A DNA stretch of 64,000 nt, from the NCBI GenBank assembly GCA_013400975.1, contig WBMZ01003475.1, positions 248,001-312,000 of the forward strand, given 5' to 3'. The translations under genes and the position numbers were made by a program. This document shows, one piece after another, positions 13,601-24,300 of this stretch. Position 1 is the stretch's first letter, and every line of letters begins with the position of its first letter. The notes under the pieces were generated by a model, which saw only the letters and a program-made list of their open reading frames with translations, did not search any database and was not told the origin of the DNA. This stretch comes from Atrichornis clamosus (taxonomy: Eukaryota > Chordata > Aves > Passeriformes > Menuridae).

Positions 13601-13807
13601 ACGAGTATTAACTCAGTAAATTAAGAAAACTTTCGAAGTTCTGTACAGAATTATGATCATTTTCAATGTTTTGTTTTCACAAAACAAGTGTTGCTGGTTT
13701 CTATTTTACAAAAGTTTTGTTGTCTGAGCAAACACACAAAAAGCAGGTGAAGACTCACCTATAAAGATCTGTATCATAATCCAGTGAAACAGCACAAAAT
13801 GGGACAT
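4502..13807 (-). CDS. TIMD4: TIMD4-like (TIM-4) phosphatidylserine receptor, multi-exon gene
   Basis: A TIM-family type I membrane protein, expected to bind phosphatidylserine on apoptotic cells. Proposed coding exons on the minus strand, 5' to 3': 13807-13759 (signal), 10690-10346 (IgV), 9233-8886, 8286-8197, 6411-6379 and 6093-6059 (stalk), 5652-5571 (transmembrane), 5089-5067 and 4654-4502 (tail, tentative). Phases run 1,1,1,1,1,0,1,0 and total 385 codons plus stop; human TIM-4 has 378. The IgV domain has six cysteines, the TIM hallmark, and the WFND metal/phosphatidylserine loop (10391-10380). The start MSHFVLFHWIMIQ and the SETVVT strand after it resemble human TIM-4, which favours TIMD4 over TIM-1. 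Position at the distal end of the TIM cluster, same strand as the next TIM gene, agrees. Exons from 13807 to 5571 are firm except the two small ones near 6.1 and 6.4 kb; the last two are inferred. Confidence 0.88.
5067..5089 (-). CDS. TIMD4: TIMD4 first cytoplasmic exon (tentative)
   Basis: Two overlapping solutions share the donor AAAAG|gtaatc. A 23-nt exon from 5089 (phase 1 to 0) reads KEVYDKK. A 31-nt exon from 5097 with the better acceptor ttgcttctag (phase 1 to 2) reads KQAKKFMIK. The shorter one joins in frame to the open frame at 4654-4502, so it was used for the gene model. An RNA read would decide. Confidence 0.4.
5571..5652 (-). CDS. TIMD4: TIMD4 transmembrane exon
   Basis: Acceptor tctcccttccag|TTT and donor AAAC|gtaagt enclose 82 nt coding FPSSAILIASVIAGSMLFI and onward to FWKR: one hydrophobic helix of about 21 residues with a basic stop-transfer end. 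Phase 0 to 1 is the same as in the paired TIM gene. Confidence 0.88.
6059..6093 (-). CDS. TIMD4: TIMD4 juxtamembrane exon (probable)
   Basis: A 35-nt candidate ending at CCCG|gtaaga, beginning after ctgtgag and coding SHMRNSSPDIP with an N-glycosylation sequon. It is the piece that converts phase 1 of the stalk exons to phase 0, which the transmembrane exon requires. All other reading frames of this interval contain stops. The acceptor is weak. Confidence 0.5.
6379..6411 (-). CDS. TIMD4: TIMD4 small stalk exon (probable)
   Basis: A 33-nt candidate exon, phase 1 to 1, encoding VTATAALTPS, bounded by gaag|CA and TCAG|gtgacc. Composition, phase and position fit a mucin exon. The acceptor tract is mediocre, so it could be skipped or spurious. 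Confidence 0.55.
8197..8286 (-). CDS. TIMD4: TIMD4 exon 4: stalk
   Basis: A 90-nt exon between ttgtttcag|TG and ACAG|gtgagt, phase 1 to 1, encoding a Thr-rich segment that begins TTEFPITLLTAEGTT. Splice sites are close to consensus and the phase matches its neighbours. Confidence 0.85.
8886..9233 (-). CDS. TIMD4: TIMD4 exon 3: mucin stalk
   Basis: A 348-nt exon with acceptor catgcag|CC and donor AGAGG|gtaacc, phase 1 to 1. The translation is Thr-, Pro- and Ser-rich (for example VTAATTRKAP and TPTPATTTTELPAVTTEE), as expected for the O-glycosylated stalk of TIM proteins. Confidence 0.92.
10346..10690 (-). CDS. TIMD4: TIMD4 exon 2: IgV domain
   Basis: Acceptor ccctgacag|TG and donor AGAG|gtgagt bound a 345-nt exon, phase 1 to 1. 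It carries VTLPC, DMCWG, GPCPNSKC and DSGVYCC, giving the six cysteines of the TIM fold, followed by PGWFND, the calcium/phosphatidylserine-binding FG loop. The segment homologous to the RGD of mammalian TIM-4 reads FGD here (10472-10464). Confidence 0.96.
13759..13807 (-). CDS. TIMD4: TIMD4 exon 1: start codon and signal peptide
   Basis: ATG at 13807-13805 opens MSHFVLFHWIMIQIFI, a hydrophobic signal sequence, and ends with ATAG|gtgagt in phase 1. The next coding exon continues with V-H-T-A-S-E-T-V-V-T. The exon is 49 nt, identical in size to that of the neighbouring TIM gene. The 5' UTR continues upstream, with its extent unknown. Confidence 0.85.
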
Positions 13808-14059
13808 TCTGGTTGATGGAGACTCCGGGGCAGCAAGTGGAAGAAGAGACAACCAGATCTTATCCCTCCCAGACGCGCTGAGTGAGTCCCACTGAGGTCT
13901 CATTTCTCCATTTCCAGATTTTACAAACTGCAACTGCTTCTTCCCTATGCTTCCGGATAGGAACTGGCCAAAGAGGGGATCTCCTGCTGTATTCAGCAGT
14001 GCTGCAGCCCCAGCCTGAGCTCTCTGTGCAATTCTGAGCCCCACAATTTAAGAAGAACA

Positions 14060-14365
14060 TTCAGGTGCTTGAATGTGCCCAGATGAGGCCAGCTGAGCAG
14101 GTGGCAGGACTGGAATGAATGTCCTGTGAGGAGCAGCTGAGGACTCTGGGTTGGAGAAAAGGAGGCTGAGAGGAGCTCAAAGCTCTCTGCAGCTTCCTGA
14201 GGAAGGGACGTGGACAGTGAAGTGCTGATCTCTTCTCCCTGGTGTCCACTGAAGGACACATGGGAATGATTCCAAGCTCACCGGGGAGGTTTATACTGGA
14301 CATTGGGAAGTATCTAGTGAGAGGGCAGTCAAACACGGGAACAGGCTGTCCTATTCTCCTTTCCT
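14060..14365 (+). mobile_element. CR1 LINE 3' fragment
   Basis: Plus-oriented CR1-like sequence. It includes the 'gaaggacacatgggaatgat' block and the 'ggggaggtttatactggaca' block typical of CR1 3' regions, and stops at 'aacacgggaacaggctgtcc'. It lies about 250 bases upstream of the TIMD4 start codon, in or near the promoter. Confidence 0.65.
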
Positions 14366-15608
14366 TTTCCAAGACACTCAGCATGGTATTATCACCAGAA
14401 ATTTCAATATTCTATTTGCGCTGCCATTCCCTGGAACTCTTAAGGCCTGATTCTCTTCCGTGGTGCTGAGTAGCAAGAACACATCCTGTGCTCTTATACC
14501 CCAAACATTTGGCATAATCTCCACCTCGGATCTTGTCTTCACTTATATTTGCTTAATCCCTCATTTCCCCTGGTTCTGCTTTCTGCCCACTTTTTCCCCA
14601 GCTTGGTATTTTCTGTTTGCAAAGACAGCCTGGGAGGAAGTCTCACAAACATTTCCTTGCCAAAACCACATCCTTCCCAAAGAAATGCAACGTCATCTTC
14701 AAGAAGTATTTTTCACTCTTTCTGACTGTTTTATTACTTTCTGACCAATTGACAAATAAGTTCTCTGGAAGTTCTTCTCCAGAAAAGCTGAGCAATAAAG
14801 CAAATGTAATTCAGGGCATTAAGGTCAGGAATGAAGAATTGCAGATAGACAAAATTCTGTGCAAACAAATGTAGCACAGTGCAAATGGAAGTGCAATTCC
14901 TAGTTCAAGTGATAAAATGATGAGCTTTTAACCAGGCATTACACCTTTAGTAATGAGATTTTGGGCTTATCATGATAGTCAAGCCCATTAAAATATCACT
15001 CTTCTGCTTCCTAGCATTGAAAAAAAGCAAATAAAATTTTTAAAGTTGAGGCAATCAGTAAAATACCTAATTTGCTATATTCTACCAGGCACAGTTGATA
15101 CGTCACGTACACACAGCCCTAGCTGTCCTGTGAACAGAACTAATGAAACCTGAGGCATCCAATACCCTGGAGACTTTTCCCATGCAATAATCCTAGTTCT
15201 CCCATTACTCACCACCAAGCAGTGGCTGTGAACTGATGCTCAGCTGATGCCAGTGCGGGGAGCAGCTGAATCCCACCTGGAGCACAAATTTGGGTCTTTA
15301 TTCAGCTGCAAATTCCCATGAAGCTTGTCCAAACAGAACTGGACAGTATGATATAGGCAACCAGGAGAGGAACAGCATGAACACAGCATCGTATCAGCTG
15401 TGATTCTATAGCAAGGCTTGGCCAACAGCAACAGAGGGCATTGAAAAAGGCCGTCCAAAATCCAGGTGTGCTGGGAAGCACCAGAAACACGTGGATTGCT
15501 TTCTGCTTCTGTACTGCTATCTAGTGGCTTCTTGCAGGCAGGAAAGGAAAGGCAGAGTTGTCTCAAAAAAATCAGTTAGCAGCTCATCAGCCTCGGCAGC
15601 TCAAAATG
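14366..15608. other. Intergenic stretch, left part
   Basis: Between TIMD4 and the second TIM gene. No exon-like frame with splice sites, no RNA gene and no recognisable repeat was seen. Confidence 0.4.
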
Positions 15609-15740
15609 GAGTTTGTGCTGCTGGACAATCTCCTGCTGGGTGAGTGGGTCCCGAGTGCCACCTGCCTGTCTCTGGAGTTTGTGCTGCTGGACAATCTCCT
15701 GCTGGGTGAGTGGGTCCCGAGTGCCACCTGCCTGTCTCTG
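15609..15740. repeat. Tandem duplication, two copies of 66 bp
   Basis: The unit starting at 15609 recurs at 15675. The copies agree along the unit apart from the last bases. Because 66 is divisible by three, each strand shows an artificial repeated open frame across it. Confidence 0.95.
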
Positions 15741-18106
15741 GGGCTCATTTTGAAATGCCTGTTCCAAGATCCACTGACACAAGTGGGAGCAATGAAAAAG
15801 CACAGGCGGCTTCTGCCTTCACGGATGTGTGTTATGCTGCATGTCCAAGGAAAAGTTCTTGCTCTGCACAGCCTTTGCAAAGTCTGTTTACCAAGGAATT
15901 GCAGAGCAGAAAGATCTTGGGTGATACAAGACATTGGTTATCAGATATTCTAGAACTTTATTTTACACGGAAAACTTGCTGATACAAGAATTAGTCTGAA
16001 TTAGTCTGTAATATTAATATTAATTTTAAAAGTCCTTATGGACAAGCATATTCCATGATTAGGAGACTTAAGGATGACCCACAAACTCCATAAGAGCATG
16101 GGCAGATGAAATCAGATGATTTCGGAAGCCCCACACATGTCTAACTCTGAGCCCAGTGGAGACTGATTTCATAAAATTGCAGAAAGCAGAAATTGCTTTA
16201 CAGATTTCCTGAGATCAAGTTCAGAGAGCAGATCAGACTTCCTCCAGCTCTAGTCATGGGCTGGAGCCTGCAGCAGCACCATGCTCAGCCAGGCAGAAGG
16301 AAAGCAACATCTGCAGCAGGGACAGAGATTTTGGGTTCGTAATTAATAGTCAAATGCAAAAATACAGCCTAGCACCAGCAGGTCCTTTCCAGTTTCAGTA
16401 CCTTCCTGCACAAAGCTCCACATGATATAAAGATGGAAAATGGCAGAGCTGGTTTTGTCCATCACTCTTCCTGGCCCTGGGATCAGTGATCACCCAACAT
16501 CTGTGCTCCCACACTGAGCTCTTCAGTCAGCCGAGAATCCAGCTCCACCTTTTCAACCCTTTCAGTCTGCTACAGGAGCAGCCCCAAGAGAACACAGCAC
16601 GAGTGGAAATCCAAACCACTCCAGGGTCACCTGTCCCAGTTTGCTTTCCGTGTCCTCCTTCCTCAACAAGATGAGCCTTTCCCTCCTTTGTGAGCCTATG
16701 CAAGGACACTCACCTGCAAATCCCACCTGAGCCAGACCCTCTGTGACTCCTGGGAAAACCACTGCCCTCCCCAGCCAGCCCGAGCCCTCCCATCTCTTCC
16801 AGCTGGCAGAAGGAGGGGTAACTGCCCCACTGACCCCAGCTGCCCTGAAAGGACAACCAGACTGTGGCCTCAAGGGTCTCAGCTGTCAACAGAAATACAT
16901 ACTGGTTATTTTATTGCATCTTTCTGCCTGATTGCAAGGTTGAAATCATTTTGAAGTTTAAAATTAACTCACTGGTAGAAAGTTTGTGGTGCATCTGTGA
17001 ATCTTCCCTGTGGCAGCAGTGTCTGTGTTGGGTAATTCCACACTGCTGCTTGGGATGAGCTTCAGGGCAAAATGTATTGACCAATATTTGGTCAGAGTTG
17101 GTGTCTCTCCTGCCTGTGCTACTTTTCTGGTCTTTCAGGAAGTCTCCAGCCTCTGTTTAAAGTATACTCTTAAAAACAATCAGGGAAAATGAGTCTTCCA
17201 CTTAAAGATGATTTGGGTGTGTTGTGTCTCTTGCTCAAAAATTCATACTCACAGGGCTGCCTCCATTTGTTTATTTAAAGTTTAGGTTTGCAGAGAACAG
17301 ATAGTTCCCATTTATGAGGTAAAATCCATCAAACACATCAAACACTGTTATGAATTAAGAGTTGTTTGGTATCTAGAGACCTGTGAAGGCAGGGCCAACT
17401 TCCAGCCGATATTTTGTGCAATGTCCATGACTTCTCCCCAAAAAAGAATTTATTTAACATTACAAAGTGTGTGTGTGGGGGGGGTTGTTCAGTTTTTCAG
17501 AGACCTGGAAGTGAGACTTTCTACCCCAACAGCTTCTCAGGGTATAGATGTGCCCCAGGAGAAAGCCACAGAAAATAGTGATGTATTTTGCAAAAAGAAT
17601 CACACTTAGTTATAATTCTCTGAACACAAGCTGTGACTGTTCTGTCCATTGAAGTCCTGATGCTGTGGGCTTCAAGGACATCCCATGGGGGGTGAGCATC
17701 CAGAGCTCCTCCAGATTTAATTCCAGGTGGAGAGGAATTAGTATATTGCATTACTGAGCTGTTACCAGGGCAGAGTACACCTGATTTCAATGAAAATACA
17801 ACCAAGTGTATATTAAATTTCTAATACCACCAAGCTGTCCTGTATGACATCTTTGTCACACAGCTGTGAGGTCGTTTCTGCCCTCTGCTGGCACAGACTC
17901 TGTGATAGGTGGCAGATATAACCCACAAGACAGAAAGTCAATTGTGCCCTTCTGGCACTTCCCCTTTTCCAAAAAGGAAGCGAGAATTTGAAGCAGATAA
18001 TAAATATAATCATAACTTTCTTTAGGAAATGGAAAGTTCCATTGATGCCAGTTTTGGCTTCTGTTTCTGGAGCAGACTGATAAAGATTTTAATTAAGAGT
18101 ATAACT
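15741..18106. other. Intergenic stretch, right part
   Basis: No gene recognised between the 66-bp duplication and the 3' end of the TIM-1-like gene. A short GT/G run lies near 17.47 kb. Confidence 0.4.
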
Positions 18107-18121
18107 TTTATTTGTTTTATT
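18107..18121 (-). terminator. HAVCR1: Twin polyadenylation signals of the TIM-1-like gene
   Basis: Two AATAAA hexamers on the minus strand (18121-18116 and 18112-18107), about 125 bases after the stop codon at 18247-18245. Close spacing to the coding end fits a short 3' UTR. Confidence 0.6.
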
Positions 18122-18244
18122 AGAAAGGTGTGAATAATGCTTCAGTAGTGCCGTCACGTTCAGCTGCTGAGCACAGGGAGCAGCCAACATTTTGCAAACT
18201 ATTTAATGTCCCAGCAATGACAAAGGCAGCCATGCAGTCAGTCC

Positions 18245-18320
18245 TTAGTGCATGATATAAATATTTTCCTCTGCGTGGATCTCATCTTCCAGGGCACTAT
18301 GGTTCCCCACACCTTGTGGC
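18245..18320 (-). CDS. HAVCR1: TIM-1-like exon 8: cytoplasmic tail and stop
   Basis: Acceptor ttttatttcggag|G, 76 nt, ending TAA at 18247-18245. The frame encodes ALEDEIHAEENIYIMH, a clear TIM-type NIY phosphotyrosine motif. An overlapping frame is open but lacks this motif. Confidence 0.8.
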
Positions 18321-21300
18321 CTCCGAAATAAAACAAAGCTGCACAAAAGAGTAAAAGCCATGGCATTAAATCAAAAACAGGCAATAAAACCACAGCAGAA
18401 CAGATCAACCAGCTCACCAGAAAATGTAAAATATGCATAAACACTTACGTAATCTTGACTGATAATGAATCATCTTTCCACTTATGAGACAATCCACACC
18501 TGAGGTGTGCAAGCTCCCTAATGCTGTCAACGGACATTTATACTTCTTTTTGCTTACAAAGTAATGAAAAGTATCAGGAGTCATCAAGTTCTTTTTACAG
18601 TGTTTTCTATTATCTTGAGATTAAAAAAGAAAGCCAAAGCATGTGGTGGAATGCTCAGCATACTGACATTTTTACTTTCTGCAACCTCATTTGTCCTATC
18701 AGCAAAAGCAAGAATAGAAATCTTACCTTGCAAAGTCCCCTGTTTTCTTGGCATTGTAAAAATACTCTAAGGACCATCCAGCATGAAAATAAAGGAAAAA
18801 AAATAATTAAAACAAATAATTTTGTTTAAACCATTAGAAGCAAGTAAAGTAGTGGGTTCAAAAATAAATTCAAGAGAAAGAAACTAAATAAGGGAACTTG
18901 AAGCAAACGTTTTAAGGATAGGAAATTCCCATTGTGAGCAGCCACAGCACAGGGGGCCTGCAGAGACCTCCTGAGGTGGGAGATGTGGCATCTGCCAGAG
19001 CTGTGACTGGACAAACCTGAGCAGTCCTTGAGTAAGTGCCTGTGAAAAGTACTCACGTTTAGTGAGGAACAGGGCCAAGAGCAGGATGACCAGAAGTACT
19101 GCACAGGACCCAATCCCAATGTACAGCCCATGTTCAGGGTACTGCTGACTGGGAAGTGACACAGACGTGTTCTGCCAAACACAGGACAATGAGCATCAGT
19201 GGAACTGACAGCAAGAAGCCCATGCAGTACCCAAAGGCCTTTTGTGTGTTTTGCAACTCTGCAGGAAAAGTACACTTGAGAACAAAAGCTTAATCTGAGA
19301 TACAGGACCAGTTTCAAGCAGAATCACTGCAACAGTTGTGTGAACCCTTCTGTTGAACAAATTTTTTGAGATTGTTAAAAGATCTGAAGTTATGACAAAT
19401 CTCATTTTTTCAGGTTTAATAATATTTGGTAAATTTTTTAATGATTAAGATCTCTCATGATATCACCTTTTTGTCATCTTTTTCAGCAATTATTCAAAGC
19501 TTTATACCAATAAGTAAATGCACCTTCTCTTTGCATTGTTTTTTATTTAGGCTGAACTTCATTCTGAAGGCAGCTGTTCATATCTAACCTGTCACTGGCA
19601 TCTCAGGCGTGGAAAGATGCTGAAGCACAGGATAGTCCCTGACTGGCATCCTGCACATGCAGCAGCGCAGCTCCCACAGCACAGACTGCCTGTACATCCC
19701 CGCAGGACTTCCCGAGGCTTGCCTTCATGATAAAATCTGGGTGCTGTTACTGCCTGCCACCCTGTGATACGTGCTGGAGGACTCAGCAGGACACCCAGAG
19801 CTGCCTGTTTGGCCCCCACTGCACGGGCCGTGCAGGGCACCCCTGTGCTCTGAGCGGGCCCAAGTCCCACTCCCCACCACGTCCTGCCATACCTGCAGGT
19901 TTGCAGTCGCATCCAAGCAGTCTGAGGTGCCTGAGCAGGGAGCAGAGGCCTGAAAGGCAATACAGATGTTGCTGAAGCTCTTCTTCCACTAGAAGGAAGT
20001 ACTTTGTGCGTGCTAAGCAGGGTTTTTTTCTCCCTCTCTAATAATGGGCACATAAGCAGTCTTTCCTAACCACCAAACATGTAGACTACAAAACAATATT
20101 CTGTTGCAATCAGTCAAAAGCAGTGCAAGTGACCCGTGGGGATGACCCAGTAACCTCTCATGTCCCTCCACTCTGTCCAGGTGTGCTACAGCAAAGGAGG
20201 TGCTTACAGTCTGAGGAGCTTCCGAAGCAGAAACCGATGGCCAGGTTCTTGTGACAGTAAAGGAGGATTCACCGGTGCTCCCAGGAGCTGAGCAAGGCAA
20301 GACAAACACATCACTTGCACAGAGAACTGTTCTGTCTTGACAGAGAAGAATTTGTACTGCTGACTTGGGACCCTGAACTTCAGTGTCTATCAGCAGTCTG
20401 GGCTCTGCATATTGTAAGAGGTTGGTGCCTTCAGAGGGCAGCACAAAACTCTGGATATTGAAGTTTGTGCTGCCCTTTTCAGAGCTTTGAACTCCTTCCA
20501 GGAAACACTTGGCTCTTGCTGTTATCTCAACACTGGGAAGGAGTTACCAAGGTCGGCATTTGGTTTTGGAACCAAGAGGCAGTGGGCCATAGAATCATAA
20601 AATGGTTTGGGTTGAAAGAGACCTTAAAACCCACCTCGTTCCAACCCCTGCTGTGGGCAGGGTCACCTTCCTCTAGACCAGGTTTCTCAATGCCCAATCC
20701 AACCCTGAAGCAAAAAATGATGCCTAAAGCAAACTGAGGTTACCAGATGAAAACTGATAAAGATTAACTCAGGGCCTTGAAACAGCATGTGACACAGAGT
20801 GACAGAAAGCAGGTGATACTTTTGTTAAAGTCCCAGGCAGCTATACAATAAACAGATTGACCAAAATGTGATATATTTGCATAAGGAGCTGCAGCATACT
20901 TTGAGGTGATTTCCCAGAAAACAGTTATTTGCAATATTTAAAATTAAGAGCTACAAATTTCTGTCTTCTCTGTCATCAGTCTCAGTTTCACCACGTGTCG
21001 TCAGATGAGATAAAAACCTCCTGAAAACAAAATCTCCTGTTCACTCTATGACAACTCCAGCTGGTTGCTTTTATGTTTCAAATGGTTATCCTTATCCCAG
21101 AAGCTTTATTTTGAGGAGGGCAGGATCATCTGCTCCATTGTTCTCTTACATTGGAGATTCTGGAGTACTTTTACATCAGAGGGCCACCTGCCTTTTCCAA
21201 TCTCTCTCCACGTGAACATGCACATACTAACTTCTATTCTGGAAACTTCCAACATTGTTCCACCATCAGGTAAAGAAGAGGTCACAGGGATAAGAAAACC

Positions 21301-24300
21301 CCTGAGTTCTAAGATTGGAAGCCATGTTATTTGCAACTAGAATAGAAACTGTCTGAGAAAGTTATCACTTCTTCTTCCGAAAAGGAAATGCAACTGTTGT
21401 AACACTAATTTGGAGTTGCTTAGCTAGAAATCCACAATAGAGGGAGAAATACAAGTGGCATCCCTGATTTTTTTTTTTTTTTTCAGAATCCAGAGAATAA
21501 GACATTGCTACACCACAAGCTTTCTCTTGTGTACTGGAAATTAAAGTTGTCTTTTTCAGACTGAAAAAAGGTGCAGCCGGATGGATATGTGATAGGAGTT
21601 TATCCACTTGTGAGTGGAATGTAGAAACTGAGTGAGGAACAGCTGAGCATTGTCTCTTCCACTACAGTGAGGAGGGACCTCACATTATTAAATGTGCACA
21701 GAGGACATGTGCAGCCCCTGAGCCACACCATACACTGGTGTGGAAGAATGCTTTGGCACTGTACCACAAAATCATTGCCATTTTTCTACCATCCTCCTTA
21801 ATCATCTGCTGTTGACTGCTACTGGAGGCAGGAGCCTTAATTAATTAATTAACTGGCTCTTTTGAGCCAGTAACAAAAACCAATTCTATATTATAGAGCA
21901 ACAAATAAACTGATTAAATAGTGGGTACACTCAACTCCTAAAAAGTTGTGTTTTCCTGTTCATGGGATGCGTTTCCAGAAGACGAGGTGAGATTTATACC
22001 ACAAAAAACCCCAACAAACCAAAACAACAGCCACAATAAAATCAAAGCTTGCAGCACCACTAAAATATCTACTTAAGCATCACACCTGGAAGGAAGTTTC
22101 CTCACACATATACATGTTCCTTCTGTTGGACTCTCTATACAATATGAAGCAGAATTTATATCCGAGTTCTGATCTCTGGTAATGTTTAACAAATTTTAGG
22201 CAAGACATTTATATCATCTATCATCATTTTGTTTTCTTCCTAAGATTCCCCATTTGCAATATGGCTTGTATATGCTATTGAGAGTAATACTTGGATAAAA
22301 GTTACCTGAGGTCTGTTCAGAGGTGTAAGTGTGAGGACTTGCAGTAGAGATCCTCGCTGATGTTAAAAAATAAAATCAACACATAATTAACCTTATTGGG
22401 CATTTATGTCGTGAGAAAGAGACAGTGTTTCTATAACAAAAATTTGCTAGCAAAGTACATTTGTCAGCTGCTTGTTCCATATATTATCACAATCAAGAGA
22501 AAAACTAAAAATCAAAGGAAGAGTTGATAAAAACCTTCTCTATACCAGTTTTGTGTTCCTGGGCTTTATTCTAGAATCAAGCAGGGAAGAATCAACCACA
22601 GCTTTTTATGAAAAGGGTACAGCAATAAAGCTTTGGATGAATACTCTATGCTGCCCTTTCTCTTAAATTCTTCAGTGTTTCTAAGAATGCTCAGTAGTGC
22701 TGTGCACCATGAAACAAAGCACCACGTCCTTATTTTAATGGCAGTGACGGCGGTGGGATAACAACACTGCCAAAGGCAGCCTAATTGAACAGCTCCAACA
22801 GCAGATCTGCAAGGTCCCCAAGACGAGTCTGTGGAGGATTGCAGAAATCATTTCCACCACCAGCTTTGACAGCCAGACCCAAGAGCAGACTCACCACAGT
22901 GGTTCTCACACAGGAGCACTCCTCTGCACTCACCTTTCTTTATCACAACCTTGTGATTGCTCCGTTGGTCGTTGAACCACCCCGGGAGCTCCACACGGCA
23001 GCAATAGGTCCCAGAGTCTTCCTCCCTGGCACTGACGATGGTCAGGGACACATCACCCACCTCCAGGTCCCCTCTCAGTAGGTACCTGCTGCTGTGCTGC
23101 TGTGTCACCCTCCAGCCATCTGTCCAGATGATGGGCTGGGAACATTTTGAACTAGGGCACCTCTCCCGACCCCAGCACATGGATGTGATGTCATTTCTGT
23201 TCCGGACGCTGTAGAAGCAGGGCACAGTGACATTCTGACCAACTTCTCCTGTCACAACTACTTCTGATACTGTGGGGCCTGTGGACAAAAAGACAAACAG
23301 TTGTTGAGCACAGGGCAAGTGGAAGCTTCTTGTGCATCTTGCATGAAACCTTTCATCTCTCAAACACCACCAAGCTTTGCTGGATGAGATTTTCCACAAA
23401 CAGATGTGTCCTGGCAGGACTGACGCAGTGAGGGATAAGGATCAGGCCAGGGACATTTTCAGAACGTGTCTCTCATCAGAGAAAGAAGAAATACATCTTC
23501 TGCAGTCTCTGCAGGTAGGCAATGATGTGAAGAGACCCTATGGCTTCTCTTGAGCCTGGTCTAGTCTGTTGGCTCTAGTCTGTTGGCTCTTCACTTTTTC
23601 CTTCGTGTACATTTAACCCAAGCCACACAGGGGGCAACAGTGAAACACTGACTTGCACCAAAACCACTGTGGGAAACTCTCCTCCCCTTTCAGTGAACTA
23701 AACAGGAGGTTTCATCAGAATGATCACTGCTGAATGAAATTCCTTTTTTCTTGCCTAAAGTCAGGTGATCAGAAGAGATTGCTCAGGGCTTTTCTGAGAA
23801 ATATTATACTCTCTTTTTTCACTACCTTATTTTTTCTTCTAATTCTTACGTAGTTTCAAACTTGTTTCCTTCTGCATAGATTTGCCACTTTTCCAGAAGG
23901 CTGTGTCTCACTACTCAGGTCAAAACAGTGAGTTCTAGCAGTAGCCCAGTAACCCATTCATCACAGTGAGAGAGTGTCTTTTGCTGTGTTTAGACCACTC
24001 CAGTCAATATTCTCATTAGAAGGGTTTCATTAAAAGCTGGTTAAGCACCAGCCAAAGTAATTTGTGCCCTGGGGGTCCAGGCACAGCCATCCTGTAAGCA
24101 CTTTCTTCTAACAGGATACACAGTGAGGCTCCCAAGATGCACAGTCTGTACTTCAAAGAAAACCCTTTGCCATATACTGACTACACATTCCTTACTAAAT
24201 TCAGTAACATGGGATCACACCTGTGAATATTCTGATCTACCCATATTAACATTTCAGGGACAGAATTCTGTGCAGCAAGAACAGGCAACAAATTACCTCT

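Noticed and set aside
14061..14384. Minus-strand frame of 107 codons
   Set aside because: Antisense to a CR1 fragment; no splice context or domain.
15558..15953. Plus-strand frame with a repeated 22-residue block
   Set aside because: The periodicity is produced by the 66-bp duplication; the flanks show no coding character.
18238..18444. Alternative minus frame over the TIM-1-like last exon
   Set aside because: It is open but lacks the EENIY motif and requires reading through the preceding intron.
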